From assembly GCF_025770725.1 (NCBI RefSeq), contig NZ_JANZKZ010000003.1, forward strand, positions 186,001 through 250,000: a stretch of DNA of 64,000 bases. Reading direction: 5' to 3'. Positions 1 to 9,780 of this stretch are shown here, piece after piece. This DNA is from Sulfurospirillum oryzae. GTDB taxonomy: Bacteria; Campylobacterota; Campylobacteria; Campylobacterales; Sulfurospirillaceae. A program made the position numbers and the translations under genes. Within the stretch, counting starts at the first letter, position 1. Each line of letters begins with the position of its first letter. The notes below the pieces were generated by a model that searched no databases, was not told where the DNA came from, and saw only the letters and a list, made by a program, of their open reading frames with translations.

Positions 1-1
1 A

Positions 2-685
2 GCCACAACCGCGGCATCGTGCGGTGCGGTCAATGGTATGCACGACAGTCTTACGCCGCTTGCAGGTATGGTCAACTTGGTGCAGATGATGCTCGGTGAG
101 ATCGTCATCGGTGGTGTAGGTGCTGGGTTTTACGGCATGATGGCGTATGTCATTTTAAGTGTTTTTATAGCAGGACTCATGATAGGTCGAACCCCTGAGT
201 ACATGGGCAAGAAGATTGAAGCGAAGGAGATGACCTATACCGTCATAGCCGTGTTGCTTCCGGGTCTGTGCATCCTTCTTTTTACGGGTTTATCACTTTT
301 AATCCCAGATGCCACTAGCTCCATCTCCAACCCAGGGCCGCATGGGCTTTCTCAAGTCCTTTATGCTTTTAGTTCTGCCAGTGCAAACAATGGTAGTGCT
401 TTTGCGGGACTTAGTGGCAATACGCTTTACTATAACTACGCGTTGGCTATCTGTATGTTTGTGGGACGTTTTGGCGTGATTATCCCAATGCTTGCCATTG
501 CGGGAAGTTTGGCACGAAAGAAAGTCGTTCCTTTTGGCAAAGGTACCCTCAATACACAAAGTGCGCTTTTTATCACCCTTTTGGTAGCAACTATTGTGTT
601 AACGGGAGCGCTTACGTTTTTCCCTTCATTGGCACTTGGCCCTGTGATTGAGCATTTGATGATGCTTGAACGCATCTCTTTTTAA
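2..685 (+). CDS. kdpA: KdpA, potassium-transporting ATPase K+-binding/channel subunit (5' partial)
   Basis: C-terminal part (about 227 residues) of the K+-selective membrane subunit of the KdpFABC pump; the start lies outside the window. The reading frame is open from base 2. The Met at base 38 is internal, because the residues before it ([15 protein letters not shown]) match the conserved selectivity-filter region of KdpA. Several hydrophobic membrane segments follow, and a later NNGSAFAG motif is also typical of the family. kdpB starts 9 bases after the stop, so this is the usual kdpA-B-C order. Confidence 0.95.
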   Translation, partial: ATTAASCGAVNGMHDSLTPLAGMVNLVQMMLGEIVIGGVGAGFYGMMAYVILSVFIAGLMIGRTPEYMGKKIEAKEMTYTVIAVLLPGLCILLFTGLSLLIPDATSSISNPGPHGLSQVLYAFSSASANNGSAFAGLSGNTLYYNYALAICMFVGRFGVIIPMLAIAGSLARKKVVPFGKGTLNTQSALFITLLVATIVLTGALTFFPSLALGPVIEHLMMLERISF

Positions 686-694
686 GGAATAAAC

Positions 695-2731
695 ATGAAA
701 AAACAACCTAATTCTAGCTATAACCAAGCGATTATTAAAGACGCATTCAAAGGATGCCTTACAAAATTAACTCCCAAAGAACAGCTCAAAAATCCGATCA
801 TTTTTGTGGTCTATTTGGGTACATTTATTACCGGTTTTATATGGATTTTTGAAAGCAGTCGTGGCAACATTCCTCTTTTTGGATTTGAATTTTGGGTCTT
901 TGTGTGGCTCTTTTTTACGGTTCTCTTTGCCAATTTTGCAGAAGCATTAGCCGAAGGCAGAGGCAAAGCGCAAGCGAGTGCGTTACGTTCAGGCAAAAAA
1001 AGTAGCAGTGCCAATAAACTAAGGAATGATGGAACGACGACTAAAGTGAGCTCAGAGAGCCTCAGGGTAGGCGATGTGGTCGTTGTGAGTGCCGGTGAAG
1101 TGATTCCTAGCGACGGTGAGGTCATTAAGGGCATTGCGAGCATTGATGAGAGTGCCATCACCGGCGAATCAGCTCCCGTCATTCGTGAATCAGGAGGAGA
1201 TCGCAACTCGGTTACAGGTGGGACGCTTGTTTTAAGTGATGAGATTACGATCAAGATCACGAAAAATCCAGGTGAGACGTTTTTGGATCGCATGATTAGC
1301 CTCATTGAAGGGGCTAAAAGGCAAAAAAGCCCGAATGAAATCGCGCTCTCCATTTTGCTGATGGGCTTGACCGCCATCTTTCTTGTCGTGACGTTGACAC
1401 TTAAGCCAATGGCTTTACATGTAAACGCAGATATTTCTGTTGTCTCCTTGATTGCGCTTTTGGTCTGTTTGATTCCTACAACAATCGGTGGGCTTTTAAG
1501 TGCCATCGGTATTGCGGGGATGGACAGACTCCTTAAAAAGAATGTCCTTGCAATGAGCGGTAAAGCGATAGAGGCTGCGGGTGATGTCAATGTGCTGTTA
1601 CTCGATAAAACAGGCACGATCACCTTTGGTAATCGCATGGCAAGCGTATTTCTTCCCATTGACATCAAGGAGATTGATACCTTGGCGTATGCCGCACTGT
1701 TAACATCGCTGAGTGATGATACGCCAGAGGGGAAAAGTACGGTCACTTTGGCTCAAAATCATTATGGCGCTAAGGAACCGGCTAATCTTGAAAGTGCCCA
1801 GTTTATCCCTTTTAGTGCCTATACGAGAATGAGCGGGCTTGATCTTGATGGCAAGGAGTACCGCAAAGGGGCGGTGGATGCCATTGAAAAATTTGTCACC
1901 GCAAAAGGTGGGAACTTCCCCAAAGAGGCACACGATATGTGTACGCAAATCGGTAAAAAAGGCGGCACGCCTTTGGTTGTATGCGAGGGAAGCATTGTGT
2001 TAGGGGTGATTCATCTCAAAGACATCATCAAACCTTCCATCAAAGAGAAATTTGCCGAGTTTAGAGGTATGGGCATTAAAACTGTGATGATTACGGGAGA
2101 TAATCCCATCACAGCTGCCGCCATTGCCGCCGAAGCAGGCGTGGATGATTTTGTCGCGGAAGCAACACCCGATACGAAAATAGCGCTTATTCGCAACTAC
2201 CAAAAAGAGGGTTTCACCGTAGCGATGACGGGGGACGGCACCAACGACGCTCCTGCTCTTGCACAAGCCGATGTCGGGCTGGCGATGAACAGCGGAACGC
2301 AAGCAGCAAAAGAGGCCGCCAATATGGTGGATATGGACAGCTCTCCGACCAAACTCATTGAAGTGGTTGAGACAGGTAAAGAGCTTTTGATGACCAGAGG
2401 AGCGCTGACAACCTTTAGTTTAGCCAATGACATTGCGAAGTACTTTGCGATCATCCCCGCTCTTTTTGTCGTGGCGTTTCCTCAGATGGAAGTGCTCAAC
2501 ATCATGCACCTCTCATCGCCCGAGAGTGCTATTTTATCGGCAGTTATTTTTAATGCGCTCATTATCATCGCACTGATTCCTCTAGCGATTTCAGGGGTTG
2601 GGTATAAAGCTTTGGGTGCAGATGTGGTGCTAGGAAAAAACTTGGTTATCTATGGACTTGGCGGTATTATCGTTCCGTTTGCGGGGATAAAACTGCTTGA
2701 TATGTTGCTTGCAACATTGCATCTTTTGTAA
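695..2731 (+). CDS. kdpB: KdpB, potassium-transporting P-type ATPase catalytic subunit
   Basis: P-type ATPase that hydrolyses ATP to drive K+ uptake through KdpA. The 678-residue length is normal for KdpB. The phosphorylation motif DKTGTIT is at Asp304. Also visible are the actuator-domain TGES motif (ITGESAPV), the nucleotide-domain region and the hinge [11 protein letters not shown]. Membrane helices lie near the N-terminus, around residues 215-270, and at the C-terminus. It sits between kdpA and kdpC with a short gap. An AAGGA-like ribosome binding site (GGAATAAAC) precedes the ATG. Confidence 0.97.
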   Translation: MKKQPNSSYNQAIIKDAFKGCLTKLTPKEQLKNPIIFVVYLGTFITGFIWIFESSRGNIPLFGFEFWVFVWLFFTVLFANFAEALAEGRGKAQASALRSGKKSSSANKLRNDGTTTKVSSESLRVGDVVVVSAGEVIPSDGEVIKGIASIDESAITGESAPVIRESGGDRNSVTGGTLVLSDEITIKITKNPGETFLDRMISLIEGAKRQKSPNEIALSILLMGLTAIFLVVTLTLKPMALHVNADISVVSLIALLVCLIPTTIGGLLSAIGIAGMDRLLKKNVLAMSGKAIEAAGDVNVLLLDKTGTITFGNRMASVFLPIDIKEIDTLAYAALLTSLSDDTPEGKSTVTLAQNHYGAKEPANLESAQFIPFSAYTRMSGLDLDGKEYRKGAVDAIEKFVTAKGGNFPKEAHDMCTQIGKKGGTPLVVCEGSIVLGVIHLKDIIKPSIKEKFAEFRGMGIKTVMITGDNPITAAAIAAEAGVDDFVAEATPDTKIALIRNYQKEGFTVAMTGDGTNDAPALAQADVGLAMNSGTQAAKEAANMVDMDSSPTKLIEVVETGKELLMTRGALTTFSLANDIAKYFAIIPALFVVAFPQMEVLNIMHLSSPESAILSAVIFNALIIIALIPLAISGVGYKALGADVVLGKNLVIYGLGGIIVPFAGIKLLDMLLATLHLL

Positions 2732-2741
2732 AAGGAAGACT

Positions 2742-3320
2742 ATGAAAACACTACTTCAATCCGTTAAATTGCTTTTAGTCATGACATTTTTACTAGGCGG
2801 TATCTATCCCCTTGTTATCACCAATTTAGGGGCATGGGTTTTCCCCTCTCAGAGTTCAGGGCTTTTACTGAAAGAAAACGGAGTGGTTATAGGCTCAGAG
2901 TTGATCGGACAAAATTTTTCCAAAGAGGGTTATTTTATCGCTAGACCCTCGAGTGCAGGGGAGGATGGCTACGATGCGCTCTCTTCAAGTGGGAGTAATT
3001 TAGCACCGACAAACAAGCTTTTGTTGGATAGAATAGATGCCAGTAAAGAAGCTTTACATGTAAGATTTGGCGACGGTGTTATTCCCAGTGATTTGGTTAT
3101 GACATCTGGTAGTGGACTTGACCCGCATATCTCGAAATTAGCAGCACTCTATCAAGTTCAGGTTATTGCCAAAGAGCGCCATGTGGATGAAGTTCAGATG
3201 CTAGAACTTGTCAATCAATACATTGAGCGAAAATTTTTGGGTTTTATAGGCGAGGAGAGGGTGAATGTCCTTCTTTTAAACCGTGCGTTAGATAAAAACT
3301 TTGGAGTTTTAAATCCTTAA
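2742..3320 (+). CDS. kdpC: KdpC, potassium-transporting ATPase accessory subunit
   Basis: 192-residue KdpC, a single-span membrane protein that stabilises the KdpFABC complex and assists ATP binding by KdpB. I chose ATG 2742 (MKTLLQSVKLL) because AAAGGA lies just upstream and the length matches the family. A longer in-frame extension back to 2697 would overlap kdpB and is unlikely. One N-terminal hydrophobic helix (about residues 10-30) is followed by the conserved RPSSAG and a TSGSGLDPHIS motif typical of KdpC. Confidence 0.95.
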   Translation: MKTLLQSVKLLLVMTFLLGGIYPLVITNLGAWVFPSQSSGLLLKENGVVIGSELIGQNFSKEGYFIARPSSAGEDGYDALSSSGSNLAPTNKLLLDRIDASKEALHVRFGDGVIPSDLVMTSGSGLDPHISKLAALYQVQVIAKERHVDEVQMLELVNQYIERKFLGFIGEERVNVLLLNRALDKNFGVLNP

Positions 3321-3321
3321 C

Positions 3322-6015
3322 ATGAATGAAGATGTCTTAGAAACGAGTGATCCCGTTCTTCAAGAGATCAAAAACAGACGCGAAACGGGTGAGCTAACGC
3401 TCTTTTTTGGAGCTTTAGCAGGTGTGGGCAAAACCTACACCATGCTTCGTAATGCCAAAGAGCTGCTTCAAAGTGGAAAGCGCGTACTCATCGGTTATGT
3501 TGAGATGCATGGCAGGGCTGAAACAGAACGTTTAACCCAAGGCATTCCTTTCATTGCTCCTAAAAAGATCGTGTACCGTGGAAGCACACTGTATGAACTT
3601 GATATTGATGCCATTTTGGAAGCCAAGCCCGACGTGGTGCTCATTGATGAGTTAGCCCACAGTAATGCTCCCACTTCAAGGCATCAAAAACGTTACCAAG
3701 ATGTTTTAGAAATTTTAGACAATGGCATTGATGTTTACAGCACGATGAATGTCCAACACCTTGAGAGCCTTAACGATTTGGTATTGCAAATTACGGGTGT
3801 GAAGGTCACTGAAACCGTTCCCGATAGCATTTTGGAACGCGTCGATAAAATCCAAATCATCGACATCCCTCCTGAAAAATTGGTCGAGCGACTCAAAGAG
3901 GGGAAAATCTACAAACTGCAAAGCGTTGAAAAAGCACTGATGAACTTTTTCAAGCTTGGCAACATCAATGCGCTTCGAGAAATTGCGCTCAAACAAGCCG
4001 CAGGACGCGTGAGCAAAGACGTTTATGACTTGTATAAAGAGAATAAACTGGAGCGTTGGGAAGCGGTTGAAAAGGTCATGGTGTGCATTGATGGCAGTGA
4101 ATTTTCTGCCAATTTGATTCGCTATGCCAAACGGCTCTCTTCGCAGATGAATGCGGAGTGGATCGCGCTTTATGTCGATGACTTCTCAACCAATAACCGC
4201 GAAAAATTGGCTAAAAATATCCGTTTAGCTGAAGAGTTAGGCGCTGAGGTCAATACGGTTTCGGGGCAAGATGTCGGCGAAGAGATTTTAAAACATGCCA
4301 GAGCGCGATTTGTAACGCACATCGTTGTGGCAAAACGTAAAAAGAACTTTATAGGCAAGTTTTGGCGCATGGATATTGCCGATGAGCTTTTAAATGCAGG
4401 CGATGAATTTTGCATTATTTCGTATATCAACAAAACGCATGAGCAAAAATTAGAAGAGTATGCCCTTGATGAACACAAAAAAGAGGAAGCCTCTTTATGG
4501 CACTATCTTTTTGGACTCGGTTTGTTGGGCATCATTACGTTTGGTTGTATTGTTTTTAGGAGCTATTTAGAACTTCTCAATGTTGCGCTGCTGATTCTGA
4601 TTCCTGTGTTAATCGTTGCTTCCAGAGGCGATATGAAAACCTCTATGGTGATTACTTTTGTTGGCGTTGGGCTTTTTAATTATTTCTTTGTACCTCCTAT
4701 TTATACCTTTGTCGTAAGCGATATTTCGCATCTGTGGAGTTTTTTCATCTTTTTCATTGTGGCGTATCTGATCTCATCGCAAGCGAAAAAGCTGAAGCTT
4801 ATTGGCGAAGTGATACGCGAACGTGAGAAGAGGGTGAGGCGACTGTATAAACTAAGCCGTCGGGTGACTGCTGTTTCTGAGATGAAACAAGTGATTAAGA
4901 TAGCGATGCCTTTAATTGCTGAATCACTTGGCAAAGAGACGTTCTTTTTCTTACGAAAGCATGTGGATGAGATGCCAAAACTCTATGCGCATTATGATCC
5001 TAAAAGTCCGCTTTCCAGTAAAAAATACGATGCGATGTTTGAAAAATTAGAGGCTATTTTTATCTCTTCGAGTGAAAAAGCAGTCCTTGATTGGTGTTTG
5101 GACAATGGCAAAATAGCAGGGGCTGGCACGGACACCTTTTTGGCTTCGGATATGCTCTACATTCCGATTAAAAGCCGCGAGGTCGTTTATGGAGCACTTG
5201 GGCTTAAAATCAAACAAGATGAGATGACCACAGAGCTTAAGATGTTTTTAGACTCCGTAACGAGTGTCATGGCGGTCTCTTTTGAGCGTATCTCTCTTTC
5301 AGAAAAAAACAGTAAAAATGCGATTACTCTAGCACGTGAAGAGCTTAAAAATGCGCTGTATGGCTCGATTTCGCATGATTTACGAACACCCCTTGCTTCC
5401 ATTTTAGGCATGGTTTCCATGCTTAAGACAGATGAAGCATGGTTGGATGATAAAAAACGCGTCATCATTTCGCAAGTCATTTTTAGCGCAAAAAAGATGG
5501 AGCGCTTGATGAACAATTTACTCGATTCTGCACGCTTTGAAAGCCATCAAGTGGTTCTTAAAAAAGATTGGTGCGATGTAGCAGACATCTTCTCGCAAGC
5601 AGCGAGGGAGTTTGAAGATATTTTAAAAGAACGCAATTTTAGCATCAAGATTGAAGAAGAATCGGGTATTTTTAAAGCCGATTGTGTTTTGATAGAACGT
5701 GTGGTTGTCAATCTTTTGGAAAATGCGATTAAATACTCGCAACACGGAAGTGCCATTACCTTAGGGTTCCAAAAAGAGGGTTCATGGTGGAAAATTTTTG
5801 TTTTGAATGAAGACAGTCACATTAGTGATGAAGATCTTAAAATGGTGTTTGAAAAGTTTTTCAGAATCAAAGGTATTAGCGATGACATCAATGGCAGTGG
5901 CTTAGGGCTTTTTATCTGCAAAAAAATTGTTGAAGCGCACGAGGGAACCATTTGGGCAAGAAATGTGGAAAACAGTGTCATTTTTGAGTTTAACATTCCC
6001 ATCGAGGAGGAATAA
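3322..6015 (+). CDS. kdpD: KdpD, potassium-responsive sensor histidine kinase
   Basis: Full-length (897 residues) sensor kinase controlling kdp expression. Domain order: N-terminal KdpD domain with a Walker A-like GALAGVGKT at residues 30-38, a universal-stress-protein-like domain (about 250-370), four clustered transmembrane helices (about 390-490), a GAF-like linker, then the kinase core with H-box SISHDLRTPLAS (phosphoacceptor His685) and the ATPase lid GSGLGLFICKK near the C-terminus. It starts one base after the kdpC stop and overlaps kdpE by one base, so structural and regulatory genes form one operon. Confidence 0.96.
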   Translation: MNEDVLETSDPVLQEIKNRRETGELTLFFGALAGVGKTYTMLRNAKELLQSGKRVLIGYVEMHGRAETERLTQGIPFIAPKKIVYRGSTLYELDIDAILEAKPDVVLIDELAHSNAPTSRHQKRYQDVLEILDNGIDVYSTMNVQHLESLNDLVLQITGVKVTETVPDSILERVDKIQIIDIPPEKLVERLKEGKIYKLQSVEKALMNFFKLGNINALREIALKQAAGRVSKDVYDLYKENKLERWEAVEKVMVCIDGSEFSANLIRYAKRLSSQMNAEWIALYVDDFSTNNREKLAKNIRLAEELGAEVNTVSGQDVGEEILKHARARFVTHIVVAKRKKNFIGKFWRMDIADELLNAGDEFCIISYINKTHEQKLEEYALDEHKKEEASLWHYLFGLGLLGIITFGCIVFRSYLELLNVALLILIPVLIVASRGDMKTSMVITFVGVGLFNYFFVPPIYTFVVSDISHLWSFFIFFIVAYLISSQAKKLKLIGEVIREREKRVRRLYKLSRRVTAVSEMKQVIKIAMPLIAESLGKETFFFLRKHVDEMPKLYAHYDPKSPLSSKKYDAMFEKLEAIFISSSEKAVLDWCLDNGKIAGAGTDTFLASDMLYIPIKSREVVYGALGLKIKQDEMTTELKMFLDSVTSVMAVSFERISLSEKNSKNAITLAREELKNALYGSISHDLRTPLASILGMVSMLKTDEAWLDDKKRVIISQVIFSAKKMERLMNNLLDSARFESHQVVLKKDWCDVADIFSQAAREFEDILKERNFSIKIEEESGIFKADCVLIERVVVNLLENAIKYSQHGSAITLGFQKEGSWWKIFVLNEDSHISDEDLKMVFEKFFRIKGISDDINGSGLGLFICKKIVEAHEGTIWARNVENSVIFEFNIPIEEE

Positions 6016-6698
6016 TGTCCCAACCTAAATATAAAATTTTGATTGTAGAGGATGATAAGCAGATTCAAAAGCTTTTAGAAGTGAGTCTTGAAGAGCACGC
6101 TTTTTTACTCAAAGTGTGTGGTACTCAAAAAGAGGGCATGTCTTATATGATTCAGTTTAATCCTGATCTGATTTTGTTAGATTTAGGGCTTCCCGATGGT
6201 GATGGAAAGCTGTTTGTAGAAAAAATTCGTGAGTTTAGCAACATCCCCATTATTATTGTCTCGGCACGAAATAGCGAACAAGAGATCGTAGATTCACTCA
6301 ATCTTGGAGCGGATGACTATGTGGTAAAACCTTTTTTTACGGGAGAACTGGTTGCGCGCATTAACTCTGCACTCAGGCATGTTGCCAAAAAGGAAAGCAA
6401 CCCATTATTGAAAGTTGAAGGCTTAGAACTTGATCTTGAAAAACGTGAATTTAGGTTAGAGGACATGCCTTTGCATCTCACTCCACTCGAATTTAGCCTT
6501 TTAAAATTTTTCATGCAAAACAGTGGTAAGGCTCTGACACATGCGCAAATTTTAAAAAATGTCTGGGGTGTTGGTTATCAAAACGATACAAAAATCCTGC
6601 GTGTGTTTGTGAATCAACTGCGTAAAAAAATTGAAATCGACCCCAATCGACCTAAATTACTCATCACCATTTCAGGTGTGGGGTATCGGTTTGGATGA
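6015..6698 (+). CDS. kdpE: KdpE, OmpR-family response regulator
   Basis: 227-residue response regulator, partner of KdpD. The receiver domain occupies about residues 1-120, with acidic pair EDD at 12-14, phosphoacceptor Asp56 (LLDLGLPDGDG) and conserved Lys in VVKPFFTGEL. The C-terminal winged-helix DNA-binding domain covers about 130-227 and ends in the typical SGVGYRF. The ATG overlaps the kdpD stop codon by one base (TAATG), implying coupled translation. It closes the kdp operon; I saw no strong hairpin terminator directly after it. Confidence 0.95.
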   Translation: MSQPKYKILIVEDDKQIQKLLEVSLEEHAFLLKVCGTQKEGMSYMIQFNPDLILLDLGLPDGDGKLFVEKIREFSNIPIIIVSARNSEQEIVDSLNLGADDYVVKPFFTGELVARINSALRHVAKKESNPLLKVEGLELDLEKREFRLEDMPLHLTPLEFSLLKFFMQNSGKALTHAQILKNVWGVGYQNDTKILRVFVNQLRKKIEIDPNRPKLLITISGVGYRFG

Positions 6699-6749
6699 AT
6701 TAATGTTTTACATGTAAAGCTTTTTACAGTGTTACCCACCGTTTACCGC

Positions 6750-6789
6750 TTTGGCGCTAGGATTGTCATTGGGAAATCCCCAAGCCAAA
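6750..6789 (+). promoter_or_regulatory. Structured leader / possible sigma-54-like promoter upstream of the EF-hand gene
   Basis: TTTGGC at 6750-6755 can pair with GCCAAA at 6784-6789, enclosing a second stem TTGGG (6769-6773) with CCCAA (6779-6783). The same stretch reads TTTGGCGCTAGGATTGTCA, which resembles a sigma-54 -24/-12 element but has GT where GC is expected. Either a hairpin leader or a weak sigma-54 promoter is possible; they are not easily distinguished from sequence. It lies just before the AAAGGAGGAG ribosome binding site. Confidence 0.35.
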
Positions 6790-6803
6790 CAAAGGAGGAG
6801 AAA

Positions 6804-7736
6804 ATGAATATAACTTCAAATTCTCTTTACGGAACGTCTATGGGCGCGACGTATGGCAGCAGTACCAGCAGTACCAGCTCGTTAAGTTCACAATTCGCAG
6901 AAGCGTTGCTTACTTCTTTGGATAGTGATTCGAGTGGTGCAGTGGACAGTACTGAGTTTAGCAGTGCTGCTTTAGAGCTAGCAAAGGGTGATACAAGCAC
7001 GGTTAGTAACGCTTTCAACTCCCTTGATAGTAATAAAGACGGCAGTATTAGTGTAGATGAGTTAACATCTATGCTTTCGGCACAATCTACTATGGCGTCT
7101 GGAAGTATGCCCCCACCTCCACCGCCATCTTCATCATCAAATGGTAAAGAAGACAATGGCAAAACCCAAGATGAGCTTACCGCTATGGCGAGTGAAGTTT
7201 CATCAACCGATAGCAATTTGGCTTCATTACTTTCTTCTGTTGCACAGAATTTCTCTGCGGCAGATGCCAATGGTGATGGTAAAGTGACTTCTGCTGAAGC
7301 AATGGCGTATCAACAATCTACGCAAGATTCAACTAGTGGAACGGATGCAAACAATGTTGCAGCGTCTGGAAGTATGCCCCCACCTCCACCGCCGCCATCC
7401 TCATCCTCTTCTACGCAAGAAGATACAGGCTATACGAAAGATGAGCTTACCGCTATGGCGAGTTCGACTTCATCGACCGATAGCAAACTTGCTTCGCTTT
7501 TTGATACATTGGCTCAAAACTTTGATGCCGCCGATACCAATGGCGATGGTAAAGTGACTTCTACGGAAGCGAAAGCTTATCAAGACTCAACCAAAGCAGA
7601 GAGTATGGGTGTTGCGAGTAATGCAACAACAGGGACTGACGAAAATACGCTGATGAAAGCGCTTTTAGCACAAATCATCTCGAATTACGCTACCCAAAAT
7701 ACGCTTTCAAGCAGTTCTGTTAGCTTTAGCGCCTAA
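6804..7736 (+). CDS. EF-hand calcium-binding protein with polyproline linkers
   Basis: 310-residue acidic, Ser/Thr-rich protein with four EF-hand loops: DSDSSGAVDSTEF, DSNKDGSISVDEL, DANGDGKVTSAEA and DTNGDGKVTSTEA. Two linkers carry runs of six to seven prolines (GSMPPPPPP). Start ATG 6804 has an excellent AAAGGAGGAG ribosome binding site; an upstream in-frame start has none. The second and third quarters are an internal duplication of about 85 residues. There is no clear signal peptide. It probably binds Ca2+ and may be a sensor or secreted factor, but its role is unknown. A strong terminator follows. Confidence 0.8.
   Translation: MNITSNSLYGTSMGATYGSSTSSTSSLSSQFAEALLTSLDSDSSGAVDSTEFSSAALELAKGDTSTVSNAFNSLDSNKDGSISVDELTSMLSAQSTMASGSMPPPPPPSSSSNGKEDNGKTQDELTAMASEVSSTDSNLASLLSSVAQNFSAADANGDGKVTSAEAMAYQQSTQDSTSGTDANNVAASGSMPPPPPPPSSSSSTQEDTGYTKDELTAMASSTSSTDSKLASLFDTLAQNFDAADTNGDGKVTSTEAKAYQDSTKAESMGVASNATTGTDENTLMKALLAQIISNYATQNTLSSSSVSFSA
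7095..7595 (+). repeat. Internal tandem duplication within the EF-hand gene
   Basis: Two units of about 267 bases start with the same stretch (gcgtctggaagtatgccccc at 7095 and 7362). Each encodes a polyproline linker, a conserved DELTAMAS segment, a helix and a single EF-hand loop. Unit two has one extra proline codon. The near-identical starts suggest recent duplication or copy-number change by recombination. Confidence 0.75.
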
Positions 7737-7738
7737 GC

Positions 7739-7770
7739 CAAAACCACGCTCTAAGCAAGGCGTGGTTTTG
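7739..7770 (+). terminator. Rho-independent terminator after the EF-hand gene
   Basis: Perfect 11-bp stem CAAAACCACGC (7739-7749) with GCGTGGTTTTG (7760-7770), a 10-nt loop and T-rich sequence after it. It lies directly past the stop codon. Confidence 0.85.
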
Positions 7771-7774
7771 TTAC

Positions 7775-7802
7775 TTTCCATTTACTTTATCTTCGTTATA
7801 AT
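7775..7802 (+). promoter_or_regulatory. Promoter of the 7809 response regulator, candidate leaderless start
   Basis: A perfect -10 TATAAT at 7797-7802 and a fair -35 TTTCCA at 7775-7780 (16-bp spacer) put the predicted transcription start at about 7808-7810, on the ATG at 7809. No Shine-Dalgarno sequence precedes that ATG. The mRNA may therefore be leaderless. Confidence 0.5.
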
Positions 7803-7808
7803 CGACTT

Positions 7809-8480
7809 ATGATTAAAATTTTAATGATCGAAGATGATGTCGAACTCGCACAATTGCTTCAAGACTCTCTTGCCAAAGAAGAAATTGAAACAACACTTGC
7901 TTTTACCCCATTAGAGGGATTAACAGCACTCCAAAATGAAAGCTTTGATGCGTTAGTTCTTGACCTCTCTTTACCTCAAATTGATGGTTTAGAAATTTGC
8001 CGTATCGTTCATGCTTCTATTCCAACACTTCCTATTATCATCTCTTCTGCAAGATCTGACATGAGCGATAAAGTCATGGGTTTTGAAAGAGGTGCGGATG
8101 ATTTTCTTCCCAAACCTTATGATCCAAGAGAACTTGCTTTTAGGTTACGTGCAATTTTAAGACGTGGAATTTCTGGTGTGGATTCTCAACCGCAGGTATT
8201 TAGCATTGATGAAGAGCGGCATTTGATCAAACGAGGCAATAGCGAAGTTAAGCTTACCATGGCAGAGTATGACATTGTCTCTTACATGCTTAAAAAAGAG
8301 GGCTTCGTGATTTCAAGAGAAGAACTTTTGATGAACATTGGCTCTATCAAATACGAAAGCAGCCTTAAAAGCATCGATGTGATTATGGGTAGAATTCGTC
8401 AAAAGATTGGAGATGATCCTAGAAAACCACGTTTTATTCTCTCCGTACGTGGGGTTGGTTATAAATTTGTCAATGCGTAA
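7809..8480 (+). CDS. OmpR-family response regulator (ArsR-like)
   Basis: 223-residue response regulator: receiver domain with EDD at 8-10, phosphoacceptor Asp52 (LDLSLPQIDG) and conserved Lys in LPKPYDPREL, then a winged-helix effector ending SVRGVGYKF. It overlaps the following kinase gene by 8 bases and is its partner. It closely resembles the second regulator at 34123-34803, so the window holds two paralogous systems of the type that includes Helicobacter ArsRS. The signal sensed is not known. Confidence 0.9.
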   Translation: MIKILMIEDDVELAQLLQDSLAKEEIETTLAFTPLEGLTALQNESFDALVLDLSLPQIDGLEICRIVHASIPTLPIIISSARSDMSDKVMGFERGADDFLPKPYDPRELAFRLRAILRRGISGVDSQPQVFSIDEERHLIKRGNSEVKLTMAEYDIVSYMLKKEGFVISREELLMNIGSIKYESSLKSIDVIMGRIRQKIGDDPRKPRFILSVRGVGYKFVNA

Positions 8481-9780
8481 AACCTCTATCGTTACCCTGA
8501 TTTCTATCTTCTTTGCATTAACACTGGTGGTGATTAACATTGCTTTTGTGATAGAGTACAAAAGACAAATTAGTGACCAAGAGTTTTTTACATTTCGTCG
8601 TTTTTTATTGGCAATGAAAATGTTGCATGATAATGTAACTGATCGTGAAGCTATCCTTACAAAGCTTGGTGTACGCATCAGCAACAAAAATAAAAATGTG
8701 CTTCTCGAACAAGGAGAGAAGCTTTTAGAAGACCCTTTTGCTGATATGATCTTGTATGAGCATAAACTTTATTTTGTGCCTAAAAAGCCTCCACATCCAC
8801 CTTTACCAGATGATCGAATGAAGCCACCACCTGAGTTTGGACTATTTGATGGAGGATTTGCTCCACCATCGCCTAAAATGAGAAGAGAAGAGCCCCCTTT
8901 GTTGGAAAACGTAGAAGAGATTTCATTTTACAGACTGTGTGTTTTAGGAGGCGTTACCAATGCTCTTTTAGTGCTTTTTTTTGGAATAGTACTGCGTAAG
9001 CTATTACGCCTTAGCAATCTGAAAAGTGCTATTCGTGCTTTTGGCAATACGAAAAAATTTCAAGCTATTGGCGTGGACTCCCAAGATGAATTAGGTGAAA
9101 TTGCCTCAGAGTTTAATCTTGCAATGGAGAAAATTCACTTGCTCAAAGAGGCGCGCACACTTTTTTTACGCAATATTTTGCATGAATTAAAAACGCCCAT
9201 CATGAAGGGGAAAATTCTTTCAAACTCTTTAGCAGACGTCAAACATCAAGCACAAATGGAACGCATTTTTGAGCGCTTAGAGACATTGCTTGGAGAGATG
9301 GTGAAGGTTGAAAAACTGAGCTCAAATGAATGGGTTTTGGAAGCTAAGGAGTATCGTTTAGTTGATGTGTTAGACCATGCGATTGATTTGTTATTGAGTG
9401 ATACCAAACGTATTCACATTTTGCCACAAGAGATGGCACCATTGGTAAGCGTTGATTTTGAGCTTTTTGCCACCGCGATCAAAAATATACTTGATAATGC
9501 ACTCAAACATTCGAGTGAAGAAGTAGAAGTTGATATTGGTATTGAGAGCATGAGTATTTGCAGTTTTGGTGAAAAAATACCCGATGAGCGACTTGATTTT
9601 TCGCGTGCATTTAACCGTGCTGTTGAGGGCTCTAGTAGTGGTCTGGGGCTTGGGCTTTACATCGCTAATGCCATTATTGCAAAGCATGGGTTTGAGCTTA
9701 GTTATTTACATGTAGAAGGGCAAAATCACTTTACAATTCATTTTATAGAGAAAGAGGTGGAGAAAAATTCTCCACGTTAG
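8473..9780 (+). CDS. Sensor histidine kinase with proline-rich periplasmic loop
   Basis: 435-residue kinase. Start ATG 8473 overlaps the regulator's end; a longer in-frame extension would lie inside that gene. TM1 is about residues 7-27 and TM2 about 155-180. The short periplasmic region between them contains a run rich in Pro, Lys and Asp (around KKPPHPPLPDDRMKPPP). H-box NILHELKTPIMKGKIL gives phosphoacceptor His237, and the ATP lid is GLGLGLYIANAI. LHELKTPI..GK is the signature of the ArsS-like kinases of Campylobacterota. Its 3' end overlaps the convergent cheY-like gene by four bases. Confidence 0.9.
   Translation: MRKTSIVTLISIFFALTLVVINIAFVIEYKRQISDQEFFTFRRFLLAMKMLHDNVTDREAILTKLGVRISNKNKNVLLEQGEKLLEDPFADMILYEHKLYFVPKKPPHPPLPDDRMKPPPEFGLFDGGFAPPSPKMRREEPPLLENVEEISFYRLCVLGGVTNALLVLFFGIVLRKLLRLSNLKSAIRAFGNTKKFQAIGVDSQDELGEIASEFNLAMEKIHLLKEARTLFLRNILHELKTPIMKGKILSNSLADVKHQAQMERIFERLETLLGEMVKVEKLSSNEWVLEAKEYRLVDVLDHAIDLLLSDTKRIHILPQEMAPLVSVDFELFATAIKNILDNALKHSSEEVEVDIGIESMSICSFGEKIPDERLDFSRAFNRAVEGSSSGLGLGLYIANAIIAKHGFELSYLHVEGQNHFTIHFIEKEVEKNSPR

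Noticed and set aside
38-685. Complete 215-residue gene starting at base 38
   Set aside because: Upstream in-frame residues continue the KdpA selectivity-filter motif, so the ATG at 38 is internal.
811-1746. 311-residue ORF antisense to kdpB
   Set aside because: KdpB is unmistakable on the plus strand; the antisense product is low-complexity Leu/Ser with no recognisable domain.
6707-6718. TTTACATGTAAA after kdpE as a KdpE operator or terminator
   Set aside because: The same palindrome occurs about 31 times, including inside unrelated genes, so a kdp-specific role is not supported.
7336-7557. 73-residue basic ORF inside the EF-hand gene
   Set aside because: It is a +1 frame shadow created by the proline-codon repeats and has no ribosome binding site.
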